64,000 bases of DNA from assembly GCA_037783415.1 (NCBI GenBank), contig JAZGTN010000044.1, positions 1,116,001 through 1,180,000 on the forward strand, in the 5' to 3' direction. Made by a program: the position numbers and the translations under genes. The stretch comes from Leptasterias polaris (Eukaryota > Echinodermata > Asteroidea > Forcipulatida > Asteriidae). Positions 48,301 to 53,734 of this stretch are shown in pieces; within the stretch, counting starts at the first letter, position 1; every line of letters starts with the position of its first letter. The notes beneath the pieces are model-generated. The model saw only the letters and a program-made list of their open reading frames with translations, made no database searches and had not been told where the DNA came from.

Positions 48301-50222
48301 GAGAGAGGAACTCAAAAACATTTCAATCTGAGAAACGTCTCTGCATGAAATGTTTTTCAGATGGTGTATTCCAATTACGGGTTATTCTTCCTGAGTAGAC
48401 ATACATTGTAACCGCTCTAGATTTTCGGCAATATTTCAAAAACGGTACTACCTTTTGAAATAAAATGTTCACAGGTTAGTTAAATTGTATACATCTGTCA
48501 TGTCTGTATTTATATAGCATTAAAACAATCAAACGGTTCCAAAAACTAAAGGTACACTTTGCCTTTAAAGCCACGTACTGAACACGTTTGGTAATTACTC
48601 AAAATATATATTAGCATAAAAACTTACTTGGTAACCAGCAACGGAGAGCTGTTGATAGTATAAAACATTGTGAGAAACCACTCCCTCTGAAGTAACGTAG
48701 TTTTTGAGAAAGAGGTAACTTCTCACTAAAATAATAAAAGACTTCATGCATGAAGCCTTTTATTAGCATCTCAAGGGTGTTTTTTCTTTCTATTTTCTTG
48801 CAACTTCGATGACCGATTCAGCCCAAATTTTCACAGGTTTGTTATTTTATGCATATGTTGGGATACACCGAGTGACAATATACTGGTCCTTGATAATTAC
48901 CAAACGTGTTCAGTGCCTTTAACATAAAGACTGTACTACTTTGTTTACAAAAAGAGTGACTCTGAGCATTGAAGGGCATTTTCTGGCAGGCAGCATGATC
49001 ACTAAACTTAAAATACACACAGAATAAGTTTTGAGATGAGTGCCCATCAATTTCATATCAAATGAAAAACTAAATATCTAAAATTCTACAATGCCTAGTT
49101 CTATTGGGCTGTTTACCCTTTGTGGTTCAGTGGAAATATTTTCAGGGAGGAGGGGGAGGTCGGGGGGGGGGCACAGAGGGCATGGCTGTCTGGGGGGGGG
49201 TCATGCTTTCTTTAATAATAACAAGTTCTTATATAGCGCATTTTACAATAACGTATCAATGCGCTTCACATTAGTGCCCTGGTCATTGGGCCAATAACAT
49301 TCCTTTAATCTTTCTCAGCTCCCTGGGGAGTATACAGCCCTGGGCTGCCGTGGCGCTCTGAAGGCTTTTTCAAACACAATATCAACCTCTACCCTTGCAG
49401 GTACCCATTTATACCCCTGGGTGAAGAGAAGCAATTATAGCAAAGTGTCTTGCTCAAGGACACAAGCGTCATGACCGGGACTCGAACCCACACCCCGATG
49501 ACTAAGCCACCAGAACTTGAATCCGATGCTCTTAACCACTCGGCCATGACACCCTATTACACGTACATTCTTTAAAAAAAATTGTGGAACCATATTGCAT
49601 ATTATGTAGGGATACAAACAACTGACAGACTAAATCAGGGTAGGTCTTTTTTAGACCTTTTCTTACCATTTTTGGGAGATATTTTTTTGATGGGGGTCAC
49701 ATGGGACGACGCCGTCAGCACTGGAAATTTGTGGTCCGAATTCCACTTTCCTTCCGCCTGTGGCTATACTGCTGACTTTTTGCAAGCAGGAAGTACAGGC
49801 CCAAAATGCCATGAGTCACATCAACTTTTATACCACATATTTTGCACCATCTTCACTTTATCATCACTACAGAAAGTTACACAATTCTTGACGTTTTAAT
49901 TTCAAATTTAAAATACCTACCGACTTTGGCTATACCGACCAACAAGGCAAAGGCAGTTACAGCTAACGGCAACTCCACATACTCAAAGTTCCAGGATGCA
50001 ACATGAACGCCCTCATGCCCAGCATGTTCATCTGACTCCCCACCATGTCCGTCACTATTATTATCATGGTGTTTGTCAACATCTTCATGATGAGTGCTTG
50101 TGTTGGTAGTCAAGTTTGATGTTAGTACTGGAAGCAACTGCTGCCCGGTAATCAGAAACAAGACCAGCAACATGGTGGGACTGGGAGCGGCAGATTTCTT
50201 AAGTGCCATTGTAACTGATCAG
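23221..50222 (-). CDS. SLC9A-family Na+/H+ exchanger (NHE1-5-like), full gene of 19 coding exons
   Basis: Plasma-membrane-type cation/proton antiporter exchanging extracellular Na+ for cytosolic H+ (family knowledge). Nineteen coding exons join in frame into 761 residues. The start ATG is 50209 and the stop is at 23221-23223. What is seen: an N-terminal hydrophobic segment (residues 13-30, signal or TM1), sequons at N32 and N36, and a His/Asp-rich loop (39-69). A membrane domain follows at about 72-474 with the amiloride-region motif [13 protein letters not shown] (139-151; Glu where human NHE1 has Asp), the ion-site segment [10 protein letters not shown] (214-223), FGESLLNDAV with E241 and D246, and [10 protein letters not shown] with R437. 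A charged cytoplasmic tail (475-761) follows. Length fits the family (about 650-900). Every intron is GT-AG with matching phase. The C-terminal half is poorly conserved, so the NHE2/3/5 subtype is not assigned. Confidence 0.96.
23669..23815. mobile_element. 147-bp MITE GGGCTCGATTTCACAAAG, second copy
   Basis: Reverse-complement copy of 50881-51027: 'gggcttgatttcacaaagca', 'attcatcttaagatgag', 'aactctgtgaaatcgg'. It lies in the NHE intron just before exon 20. Confidence 0.85.
24253..24625 (-). mobile_element. TTAA-flanked MITE, family 2
   Basis: TTAA at 24253-24256 and 24622-24625. Ends 'ttaaaggcagggtactg' and 'ggtgtacacgccctttaa'. The interior matches the 48565, 60897 and 34905 copies ('gtgaaaatttgggctcaatt', 'accaagtaagtttttatg'). 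Confidence 0.85.
24634..25005. mobile_element. TTAA-flanked MITE, family 3, next to NHE exon 19
   Basis: TTAA at 24634-24637 and 25002-25005. It contains 'cagattgtgtattcctg', 'gggattattcttcctg' and 'attttcggcgatacct', the single-copy ancestor of the 72-bp minisatellite at 32140-33930. It lies only 8 bp inside the intron from exon 19. Confidence 0.87.
25014..25147 (-). CDS. NHE exon 19 (residues 597-641)
   Basis: Encodes '[19 protein letters not shown]', a basic, Ser-rich stretch with RRSS, a possible kinase site. Acceptor 'tccttacag', donor 'gtaagt'. A MITE ends 8 bp beyond the donor. Confidence 0.88.
25385..25660. repeat. Homopolymer-rich intron stretch
   Basis: C runs (about 25407-25427, 25540-25547) and A/T runs. 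A minus-strand open frame here is low complexity and not a gene. Confidence 0.6.
25825..26460 (-). mobile_element. CR1-like LINE 3' end, split by a hairpin insertion
   Basis: Minus-strand frame 26460-26254 ends '[16 protein letters not shown]' and stops, like the LINE at 30975. The 3' terminus 'tttgggctgcaaggggtg' plus 'aataaaccaataaa' lies at 25830-25890. A perfect hairpin element (26097-26235) interrupts it. Confidence 0.8.
26097..26235. mobile_element. Perfect 63-bp-arm hairpin element
   Basis: Left arm 26097-26159 and right arm 26173-26235 are exact reverse complements over 63 bases, with a 13-base loop. They include 'cctgacgtttcgaccctagc'. It is non-coding: a foldback MITE or a recent terminal duplication. 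Perfect identity implies a recent origin. Confidence 0.9.
26590..26690 (-). CDS. NHE exon 18 (residues 563-597)
   Basis: Encodes '[15 protein letters not shown]', Ser/Thr-rich tail sequence. Acceptor 'aatttgcag', donor 'gtatgt'. Supported by frame continuity more than by family identity. Confidence 0.88.
26790..27425 (-). mobile_element. LINE 3' end with ORF C-terminus
   Basis: Minus-strand frame about 27425-27237 encodes '[20 protein letters not shown]' and '[16 protein letters not shown]' before a stop, a LINE ORF2 C-terminal pattern. It is followed by a 3' UTR and an A/T-rich (AATAAT)n tail near 26790. It lies in NHE introns. Confidence 0.65.
27469..27575 (-). CDS. NHE exon 17 (residues 528-563)
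   Basis: Encodes '[20 protein letters not shown]', comparable to the F--KY--K-L family segment. Acceptor 'tttgcag', donor 'gtaaga'. Confidence 0.92.
27708..28405. repeat. 15/16-bp minisatellite
   Basis: First block (27755-27930): 15-bp units 'atggatctacaaaaa'. Second block (27930-28365): 16-bp units 'tggatctacaaaggac'. Diverged units lie at both edges. Open frames across it are repeat translations. Confidence 0.95.
28587..28947 (+). mobile_element. TTAA-flanked MITE, family 1
   Basis: TTAA at 28587-28590 and 28944-28947. It is close to the copies at 22105 and 63748 but has 'tagcaagcgtgataata' in place of the 'tatcgcgcgcgata' palindrome. Confidence 0.87.
29041..29106 (-). CDS. NHE exon 16 (residues 506-527)
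   Basis: Encodes [17 protein letters not shown], matching the NHE tail motif -D--L-GIE-I-G--G. Confidence 0.93.
29207..29417. mobile_element. 211-bp MITE with ~20-bp TIRs
   Basis: The ends are ATAGACGATGTGACCTCTG and its exact reverse complement CAGAGGTCACATCGTCTAT. Inner inverted 'gccgggcaaaa' / 'ttttgcccggc' also occurs. Non-coding, intronic. Confidence 0.85.
29493..29585 (-). CDS. NHE exon 15 (residues 475-505)
   Basis: Encodes [20 protein letters not shown], the start of the cytoplasmic tail (family pattern G-TI-PLV--L--K). Both ends are phase 0. Confidence 0.94.
29655..29984 (-). mobile_element. TTAA-MITE, truncated or diverged copy
   Basis: The right end is 'aacacccttTAA'. The interior shares 'caaacctgtgaaagtttaag' and 'tttactcatttctca' with families 1 and 2. 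The left TTAA is lost. Confidence 0.7.
30525..30790 (+). mobile_element. tRNA-like dispersed repeat
   Basis: Body ('gtgatccctctgctgccact', 'ttgatattgacaac'-like) followed by the tRNA-like module 'tagcttagttggtagagcgt' (30667-30735). It ends 6 bp from the NHE exon 14 donor. Confidence 0.75.
30797..30925 (-). CDS. NHE exon 14 (residues 432-474)
   Basis: Encodes [20 protein letters not shown] (with the conserved Arg437) and the last membrane helix ending TVFIQ. Confidence 0.96.
30970..31680 (+). mobile_element. CR1-like LINE 3' end
   Basis: The frame 30978-31364 encodes '[17 protein letters not shown]', '[14 protein letters not shown]', '[18 protein letters not shown]' and a C-terminus '[18 protein letters not shown]', classic for the CR1/jockey clade. 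The 3' UTR ends 'caattcagccttcgggctgc' plus 'aataaaccaataataaaat'. The 5' part is missing. Confidence 0.9.
32002..34104. mobile_element. TTAA-MITE (family 3) swollen by an internal minisatellite
   Basis: TTAA at 32002-32005 and 34101-34104. The ends 'ttaaaggcaaagtataccttt' and 'ttaccaaaggtaatccctcc' match the family 3 copies at 24634-25005 and 48251-48568. Roughly 1.8 kb of its 2.1 kb is the 72-bp array. Confidence 0.88.
32140..33930. repeat. 72-bp minisatellite, ~25 copies
   Basis: The unit contains 'atctgtgtacatccaagcag', 'gaagagtaatccgtaattgg' and 'attgagtatcgccaaaa'. The period is 72 (24 codons), so stop-free frames of 240-340 codons appear in several frames of both strands. One unit is shortened at 33110-33120. 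Copies differ mainly at a few sites (catcc/cagcc, agta/agtc). Confidence 0.97.
34370..34443 (-). CDS. NHE exon 13 (residues 408-431)
   Basis: Encodes [20 protein letters not shown] and QFVM, matching the NHE loop before the GGLRGA helix. Acceptor 'tttctcaag', donor 'gtaagt'. Confidence 0.92.
34484..34660. repeat. Two adjacent short tandem repeats
   Basis: 17-bp units 'ctacaactggtatccag' x4 (34484-34556), then about 24-bp units 'caatttgtgacccaatctga' x3 (34588-34655). Confidence 0.92.
34905..35280 (-). mobile_element. TTAA-MITE family 2, left end lost
   Basis: It shares 'ggtaattgtcaaaaaccag', 'ttgtgtgttttcagatgcc' and 'ctctttaccaaataagtt' with the 24253 copy. The right end is 'ccctccctTTAA' at 35277-35280. 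Confidence 0.82.
35300..35421 (-). CDS. NHE exon 12 (residues 367-407)
   Basis: Encodes '[10 protein letters not shown]', '[20 protein letters not shown]'. The FFQLGQ segment differs from the usual F-FLG. A TTAA MITE ends 19 bp from this exon's donor side. Confidence 0.93.
35596..35895. mobile_element. MITE with GGAAAGCTCCATTAAAGAA termini, copy 2
   Basis: TIRs 'gggaaagctccattaaagaa' and 'ttctttaatggagctttccc'. The interior is collinear with 22574-22857. Confidence 0.85.
35960..36055 (-). CDS. NHE exon 11 (residues 334-366)
   Basis: Encodes [18 protein letters not shown] and '[11 protein letters not shown]', as in NHE 'YV--N-S--S-TT-KYF-KMLS'. Acceptor 'tttttcag', donor 'gtaagt'. Confidence 0.94.
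36183..36316 (+). mobile_element. tRNA-Leu SINE head joined to a (TAA)n run
   Basis: Head 'gtcgtggccgagcggtc' to 'catgacacttgtgtcctta' is followed directly by about 14 TAA units (36274-36316). The normal body and L2-like tail are missing. Confidence 0.8.
36317..37030 (+). mobile_element. 3' end of an RLE-type LINE (R2/R4/Dong-like) between TAA repeats
   Basis: The coding relic is followed by a short 3' UTR ending 'gatgaaatgaaa' and a second (TAA)n run (37010-37029). TAA repeats on both sides fit insertion into a TAA microsatellite, a habit known for the Dong/R4 lineage. The element is 5'-truncated. Confidence 0.75.
36318..36927 (+). pseudogene. LINE C-terminal zinc knuckle plus restriction-like endonuclease
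   Basis: An intact open stretch of about 203 codons. It shows a CCHC knuckle (CRMC-x8-H-x4-C), the downstream '[15 protein letters not shown]' with the RHD pattern, '[20 protein letters not shown]' (the PD-(D/E)XK-like R-PD…D core) and '[19 protein letters not shown]'. This order is that of the C-terminus of R2/R4/NeSL-group LINEs. The reverse transcriptase is absent. Confidence 0.82.
37031..37060 (-). mobile_element. SINE tail remnant
   Basis: 'acagtggcttcttatagcgg' resembles the reverse complement of the SINE tail 'gcgctatataagaagcc'. Very short. Confidence 0.4.
37083..37164 (-). CDS. NHE exon 10 (residues 307-333)
   Basis: Encodes [19 protein letters not shown] then HFSGII, the family E-P-L-…-YLSYL-AE--H-SGI block. 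Confidence 0.95.
37230..37445 (-). mobile_element. tRNA-Leu SINE, body type A, 5'-truncated
   Basis: Reverse strand: the tail 'aataatatcggctcttatat', 'agcgcaattcc' and body 'ctccctggggagtatacagc' are present. The tRNA head is missing, replaced near a C run at 37451-37466. Confidence 0.8.
37546..37840 (-). mobile_element. tRNA-like dispersed repeat, most complete copy
   Basis: In element orientation it runs from 'gtcagtttcccttgtggttt' through the body to the tRNA-like module 'gatagctcagttggtagagc' and 'caatttttctttgttcaacc'. Solo pieces of its start occur at about 16400 and 43430-43480. Confidence 0.8.
37860..38165 (+). mobile_element. LINE ORF C-terminus with SINE-like tail
   Basis: The frame 37863-38079 encodes '[20 protein letters not shown]', '[15 protein letters not shown]' and '[15 protein letters not shown]', then stops, the usual ending of L2/CR1-class ORF2. 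The tail 'ggataccggcgcattataag' plus (TTA)n follows. Confidence 0.85.
38320..38431 (-). CDS. NHE exon 9 (residues 270-306)
   Basis: Encodes the glycine-rich helix '[17 protein letters not shown]' and 'LTRFT'. Acceptor 'ttgttgtag', donor 'gtcagt'. Confidence 0.94.
38555..38747. mobile_element. MITE GGGCCCAATTTCATA family, copy A
   Basis: TIRs GGGCCCAATTTCATAGAGCT and AGCTCTATGAAATTGGGCCC are perfect. The interior is rich in 'gcttaagcag' / 'tgcttagc'. Confidence 0.88.
38749..38941. mobile_element. MITE GGGCCCAATTTCATA family, copy B
   Basis: Starts 'gggcccaatttcataaagca' directly after copy A and ends 'cagctttatgaaattgggca'. The two copies share a 'cagg' boundary, so one inserted next to the other. 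Confidence 0.85.
39031..39392 (+). mobile_element. tRNA-Leu SINE, body type A, full length
   Basis: Head 'gtgtcgtggccgagcggtta' to 'cgtgacac', body 'ggtgaaatgggtacctgtga', 'ctccccagggagctgagatg', tail 'aagcgctttgagacgccc', 'tgataaagcgcgatataaat', (ATT)n. The best type A copy. Confidence 0.92.
39458..39858 (+). mobile_element. tRNA-Leu SINE, body type B, full length
   Basis: Head 'ggcatggccgagcggatgag', body 'tttggatgggacataaagcc', 'ggggttcgccccggtgttcc', tail 'gagcgctttgagacgcccat' and 'aagcgctatataagaactca'. It lies 65 bp after a type A copy. Confidence 0.92.
40138..40208 (-). CDS. NHE exon 8 (residues 246-269)
   Basis: Encodes [14 protein letters not shown], completing the [16 protein letters not shown] motif. 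Acceptor 'gtttcag', donor 'gtaatc'. Confidence 0.95.
40440..40628 (-). CDS. NHE exon 7 (residues 183-245), ion-binding core
   Basis: Encodes the most conserved block: [20 protein letters not shown] and [11 protein letters not shown]. Acceptor 'tctctgcag', donor 'gtgagt'. Its acceptor end has been copied several times into the adjacent intron (40640-41090). Confidence 0.97.
40640..41090 (-). repeat. ~130-bp tandem array copied from NHE exon 7 acceptor junction
   Basis: Three units (40689-40820, 40822-40946, 40948-41085) each repeat the first ~60 bp of exon 7, its acceptor and the adjacent intron ('attagagcattctgt', 'gagaatactggacacta'). In the second extra copy the acceptor 'ctctgcag' and an open frame similar to exon 7 are kept; in the last the acceptor is lost. 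No donor follows, so these are not full exons. Confidence 0.88.
41090..41390 (+). mobile_element. Degenerate LINE C-terminus remnant
   Basis: '[11 protein letters not shown]' is readable near 41329-41362, after a frame-broken stretch. It resembles the last residues of L2/CR1 ORF2 ('LKTHLF'). Confidence 0.45.
41790..41895 (+). mobile_element. tRNA-Leu SINE tail, type B
   Basis: 'cttcaaacatagctacgcat', 'ctctcgggtgtgataaagtg', 'ttatataagaactgtttatt'. The right side ends about 40 bp before exon 6. Confidence 0.7.
41937..41964 (-). CDS. NHE exon 6, 28-bp microexon (residues 174-183)
   Basis: Acceptor 'gtatctacag' and donor 'gtaagttg' bracket 28 bases encoding GTLLNTFLI plus one base. It restores the frame between exons 5 and 7 and matches the NHE 'GT-N-F--G' segment, so it is real despite its size. 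Confidence 0.93.
42210..42365. repeat. Direct pair 'attgaatggtcacacagtag'
   Basis: The 20-mer occurs at 42221-42240 and again at 42341-42360, bracketing about 100 bp. Possibly a small insertion or duplication. Confidence 0.55.
42473..42554 (-). CDS. NHE exon 5 (residues 147-173)
   Basis: Encodes [20 protein letters not shown] and the start of the next helix. The loop SYSLHD replaces the usual GYFMP/GYFLP of vertebrate NHEs. Donor 'gtaagt' in phase 0. Confidence 0.95.
43415..43490 (+). mobile_element. Fragment of the tRNA-like dispersed repeat
   Basis: 'ttgttcaacccaaaatcatt', then 'tagtcagtttcccttgtggt'. This is the junction between the end of one unit and the start of the next, so units can lie head to tail. 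Confidence 0.7.
43721..45225. mobile_element. 1.5-kb non-autonomous DNA transposon with 'gcgcccggacaaaa' subterminal repeats
   Basis: Ends CAGGGTTCTCCACACGCGG and CCTGTGGAGAACCCTG; exact 5-bp target duplication AGGAG (43716-43720 and 45226-45230). The left end carries at least six copies of 'gcgcccggacaaaa'; the right end has one. CAGGG termini suggest hAT, and a 5-bp duplication is reported for the hAT5 branch. No transposase is seen. Confidence 0.85.
45421..45935. repeat. ~172-bp tandem repeat, 3 copies
   Basis: The unit contains 'gattcttatcataccattac', 'ggtcagatcgtttgtcataa' and 'cagatgttgcaacagtg'. Copies start at 45421, 45591 and 45764, just downstream of NHE exon 4 on the plus map. Confidence 0.92.
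45983..46042 (-). CDS. NHE exon 4 (residues 126-146)
   Basis: A 60-bp exon encoding '[11 protein letters not shown]', the amiloride-sensitivity region. Acceptor 'atccccag', donor 'gtaagt'. Confidence 0.94.
46233..46761. mobile_element. ~530-bp MITE with GTTCAGACA termini
   Basis: The left end 'ctatggccatgttcagacag' and right end 'tgtctgaacgacctcatag' are inverted, with inner 'cgtacttaag' / 'ctttagtac'. Internal 'aagttaaacccgaa' motifs recur in both orientations. Confidence 0.75.
47446..47533 (-). CDS. NHE exon 3 (residues 97-125)
   Basis: Acceptor 'tttttcaag', donor 'gtaagt'. It encodes [20 protein letters not shown], matching the family's VPES-LLI-GL-GG helix. Entry phase 1 and exit phase 2 match the neighbours. 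Confidence 0.93.
47732..48250 (+). mobile_element. tRNA-Leu SINE, type A, carrying an insertion
   Basis: Complete head, type A body and tail 'gctataagagccgatattat'. Between 48042 and about 48207 there is extra sequence absent from the 37230 copy, bounded by 'ctttg' on both sides. Confidence 0.88.
48251..48568 (-). mobile_element. TTAA-MITE family 3, truncated at the SINE junction
   Basis: Contains 'tttcagatggtgtattccaa', 'gggttattcttcctga' and 'gattttcggcaatatt', the single-copy form of the 72-bp repeat. It ends at TTAA 48565-48568. Confidence 0.82.
48565..48922 (-). mobile_element. TTAA-MITE family 2
   Basis: TTAA at both ends (48565-48568, 48919-48922), the left one shared with the preceding MITE. 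Ends 'actgaacacgtttggtaatt' and 'aattaccaaacgtgttcagt'. It is nearly the reverse complement of the 60897 copy. Confidence 0.88.
49213..49553 (-). mobile_element. tRNA-Leu SINE, type A, full length
   Basis: Reverse-strand head 'cttaaccactcggccatgac', body 'gggtataaatgggtacctgc' (reverse orientation), tail 'tcttatatagcgcattttac'. G-rich low-complexity sequence precedes it (49143-49200). Confidence 0.9.
49921..50222 (-). CDS. NHE exon 2 (first coding, residues 1-96)
   Basis: Acceptor 'catttacag' at 50223-50224, 13 bases of 5' UTR, ATG at 50209, donor 'gtaggt' ending phase 1. It encodes the signal/TM segment, the His/Asp-rich extracellular loop and '[14 protein letters not shown]', the first conserved transmembrane helix. 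Confidence 0.95.
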
Positions 50223-50612
50223 CTGTAAATGAAAGGAATTTGTCATACATTAAGTATCTAATGTGATGGAGATAGAGCACCCAAGAGGCAAGCCTAAACT
50301 TACAGGGAGGACACTGAGGCCAATTTATCCATCTGGTGAGAAGTTGTTACACCTCGTAACTCCTGTAACTTAGCGTAAGGTAAATATTGTACTTTTTTTC
50401 TTCAGGCCCTTTTTGTTAGCCTGGAGGCACTTGTATTTCTACTGCTTGAGCACCAATCAACCACCCTTCGTCCAAACTTATGGATCCTGCTGAGTCAACC
50501 AACGTAAACGTAAACGTATTGTAATAACTTTTATAATGTTGAGACAGTTCATTTCAAAACAATTTTTCCAATTACCACAGTTATAATAATATGAGACTTG
50601 CCTCCAGAATCA

Positions 50613-50635
50613 TAAGGGGGGGGGGGGGGGGGGGG
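50613..50635. repeat. Long G homopolymer
   Basis: An uninterrupted run of more than 20 G. Length is unreliable in such tracts. Confidence 0.9.
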
Positions 50636-50639
50636 CATG

Positions 50640-50815
50640 TACACAGCCCCACTTTTTGTGGCCAAGTTCAGTTGCAATAGATAGAGTAACCCTCCATCCT
50701 CCAGACGGTCTGCAACCATCAGGAGGATGGAGGGTTGCGATTATTGCAACTATGACGCCATGTGGCCAAGCTTCGAATCATTGATCCAGCAGAGCTTGGC
50801 CACACAATTGGGGGT
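50640..50815. mobile_element. Small inverted-repeat element
   Basis: Inverted 'aaccctccatcctcc' / 'ggaggatggagggtt' and 'gttgcaat' / 'attgcaac' lie between two 'gtggccaag' motifs. Probably a hairpin MITE; outer ends are uncertain. Confidence 0.6.
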
Positions 50816-50880
50816 TAGCATTGACCTATAGCCCTGGTAGGAGGTCAGTATCCGTTGTATGCATCGGAAGAGTCCAACCT

Positions 50881-51027
50881 GGGCTCGATTTCACAAAGAG
50901 TTAAGATTGATCGTAACTGCAAATCCATCGCAGTTGCTTAGCAAAGAGTGATGTCACAATGCAAAACACTATGGTAATACTGATAACTCATCTTAAGATG
51001 AATCTTAGTGCTTTGTGAAATCGACCC
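50881..51027. mobile_element. 147-bp MITE GGGCTCGATTTCACAAAG
   Basis: Ends GGGCTCGATTTCACAAAG and CTTTGTGAAATCGACCC. Interior 'aagattgatcgtaactg' and 'catcttaagatgaatctta'. A second copy, reversed, lies at 23669-23815. Confidence 0.87.
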
Positions 51028-51034
51028 CTGGGCT

Positions 51035-51118
51035 AGTAACTGGGGCGCTGTACTCCTTTAACAAAAATATTTACATCTTCGGTCATCAAAAAAGGAGTAC
51101 AACAGCGCTCCAGTTACT
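51035..51118. mobile_element. 84-bp hairpin MITE
   Basis: Ends AGTAACTGGGGCGCTG and CAGCGCTCCAGTTACT plus inner 'tactccttt' / 'aaaggagta'. It lies 8 bp after the preceding MITE. Confidence 0.85.
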
Positions 51119-51299
51119 GTGGGTCTAGGGCTAGCACACTTTCACTTATTCAATATTGATTAAGATTCTTAATCAGACAATTTGACTTATTGAATTTATG
51201 ATTTTTTTATGTCAAAAACAAGTGGTTTAAACTTTAAAAGTGGAAACGAAAGTAATAGAATACTTCAACAACAACAATAATAACAGGACACTTTTCATA

Positions 51300-52247
51300 T
51301 ATCCTCCCCTGTCCGGTTTTCGATGTAGTATGCCTTTTTCTTTGAATTGAAAAAAATAAAAATAAATCCATAATCAACTGATGCCCTAATTACCTTCCTT
51401 TGTTTATAAGAAATATGCAAACATATATTAAAACGTGATGGACATTGAAACTTTCACACCACGCACCGATCTTCGATGACTTCAATAGCGTCCCATTTGT
51501 TTTGAGTTTGACCTGTTTTCGGTGCAAACAAGAAAGTATGGTGTCCGGGTGAAGCCATACGTGGAAGAAACATCTGCAGTGACTACAAGTGTTCTGTGAG
51601 ACTTAGTGTATGACTCTATAGCCAGCAGTTTTCTTCATTTTATTCAACATATTTTTTATTTAGTTTTAAAAATAACCATGGCCCATTTTTCAAAAAAAAA
51701 AATTAAAAAAAATGTAAATAATTCTTGGCTTTCAAATATTATTTTTATTTAGTTTTGTGTCTTTTTATGTTTCTTAACATTTATAATAAATCATATAAAT
51801 AAACAGTGATAATCGAATCACAAAGCTGATGTTAAAATTTTAATATTAATAACAAAAATGATAGAGACCATAGAGTGTTACAAAAACAAATTATTCAGAC
51901 TATTAGAAAATGATATAAGGCACGTGGCTTCTTTAAGCCTCTGTATTTTTCCCCCCCAGAATGCTCAGCAGAATGTTCAGTCACATGATTTGATCATCGT
52001 GAATTGTGAATTGAAAAAGTGTTTGATGAAACTTTTTCGGTGGGAATTTTTTTTTTTATGGCCCCGACAGTATGACATATTTTTGTATCTTGCATAAATG
52101 CCTAAAATACCACAACTTTTTGCATTTACAAGTGCAACTAACCAGTGGAGCCTTACATGTTTCTAAGTTTTGGCAAGTCAAAGCACAAAAATTGTATCTA
52201 GGGACTGTTTACATCGCGCGCAGAGAGGTAAAAGATGTGCCTCGATA
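51300..52247 (+). mobile_element. Element X, copy 1
   Basis: Starts TATCCTCCCCTGTCCGG. It is collinear with copies 2 and 3 ('gtagtatgcctttttctttg', 'cacgcaccgatcttcgatga', 'gtgaattgaaaaagtg'). The 3' hairpin region is deleted, leaving 'cctcgata'. No recognised protein. Confidence 0.88.
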
Positions 52248-52389
52248 TAGGTAGGTTGCTGCACATGTTTTATTCTAATCAAAAAACGTCCTAAATACCA
52301 CGGTACTATTATTTTATTATTAGGGTTATCATGGAGGTAGGACCTACCTCCATGGGGTTATCAACAATTACCATCCTATTCCTACTTAC

Positions 52390-52600
52390 CAAGAGGTCGC
52401 ACTCGCAAGGACCATAGAACAAGGAAGGACGAACTCCAACTTAGTTAGGACTTTGTCGGGTGGGTTTGGAACGGAGTGCAGGTGGTTGGATTTTGGGGCG
52501 AGCTGATGAACGTAAAGTAGTTAGTTGTCAGTCAGGTACGGCCGAACATGATAATTGATATTTATACACTTGGATTGCACGCTCCTCTCCTCTCTCCAGA
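52390..52600 (-). other. NHE exon 1 (non-coding 5' exon) and promoter zone
   Basis: The minus-strand donor CTTG|gtaagtagg at 52389-52390 is a strong consensus, upstream of the coding-exon acceptor at 50223. Its 5' end is not resolved; 'ataaaaatataata' on the minus strand near 52610-52625 may serve as a TATA-like element. Short frames lack a good start before the donor. Confidence 0.6.
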
Positions 52601-52720
52601 GTCATACCTGTTGTATTATATTTTTATGGGTGTGTTTTTTGGGTGTCAATCCAAAGTCTGGCGCTCTCTCAATGCACCATTTAGGGGTCAATGATTGAGC
52701 CAATCAAATCGCTCGATATG

Positions 52721-53306
52721 TATCGTAGGACGCCCTGTATTCAGGGGGTCCCTGAAATCGAGGCAAACCTTTGACCTCTCTGCGCGCGATGTAAACAGTC
52801 CCAAGATACAATTTTTGTGGTTTGACTTGCCAAGCAAAGAGTCTCCTCTCATTTGACCAAAACTTAGAAACATGTAAGGCTCCACTGGTTAGTTGCACTT
52901 GTAAATGCAAAAAGTTGTGGTATTTTAGGCATTTCTGCAAGGTACAAAAATATGTCATACTGTCGCGGCCATAAAAAAAAAATTCCCACCGAAAAAGTTT
53001 CATCAAACACTTTTTCAATTCACAATTCACGATGATCAAATCATGTGACTGAACATTCTGCTGAGCATTCTGGGGGAAAAATACAGAGGCTTAAAGAAGC
53101 CATGTGCCTTATATCATTTTCTAATAGTCTGGATAATTGTTTTTTGTAACACTCTATCATTTTTGTTATTAATATTAAAATTTAAACATCAGCTTTGTGA
53201 TTCGATTATCACTGTTTATTTATATGCTTTATTATAAATGTTAAGAAACATAAAAAGACACAAAACTAAATAAAAATAAGATTTGAAAGCCAAGAATTAT
53301 TTAATT

Positions 53307-53337
<31 letters not shown>

Positions 53338-53729
53338 TGAAAAATACCATGGTTATTTTTAAAAACTAAATAAAAAATATGTTGAATAAAATGATGAAAA
53401 CTGCTGGCTATAGAGTCATACACTAAGTCTCACAGAACACTTGTAGTCACTGCAGATGTTTCTTCCACGTATGGCTTCACCCGGACACCATACTTTCTTG
53501 TTTGCATCGAAAACAGGTCAAACTCAAAACAAATGGGACGCTATTGAAGTCATCGAAGATCGGTGCGTGGTGTGAAAGTTTCAATGTCCATCACGTTTTA
53601 ATATATGTTTGCATATTTCTTATAAACAAAGGAAGGTAATTAGGGCATCAGTTGATTATGGAATATTTTTATTTTTTTTCAATTCAAAGAAAAGGGCATA
53701 CTACATCGAAAACCGGACAGGGGAGGATA
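52721..53729 (-). mobile_element. Element X, copy 2 (complete)
   Basis: 1009 bp on the minus strand from TATCCTCCCCTGTCCGG (53729) to 'cctacgata' (52721). The 3' end has a hairpin (GGAC-CCCTG / CAGGGCGTCC). No TIR longer than about 4 bp and no clear target duplication. It carries a T run of more than 30 at 53299-53331. Confidence 0.9.
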
Positions 53730-53734
53730 TACGT

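Noticed and set aside
51858..52254. Protein frames in element X (also 52704-53039, 58979-59239)
   Set aside because: The frames differ between copies, are broken by indels and show no domain.
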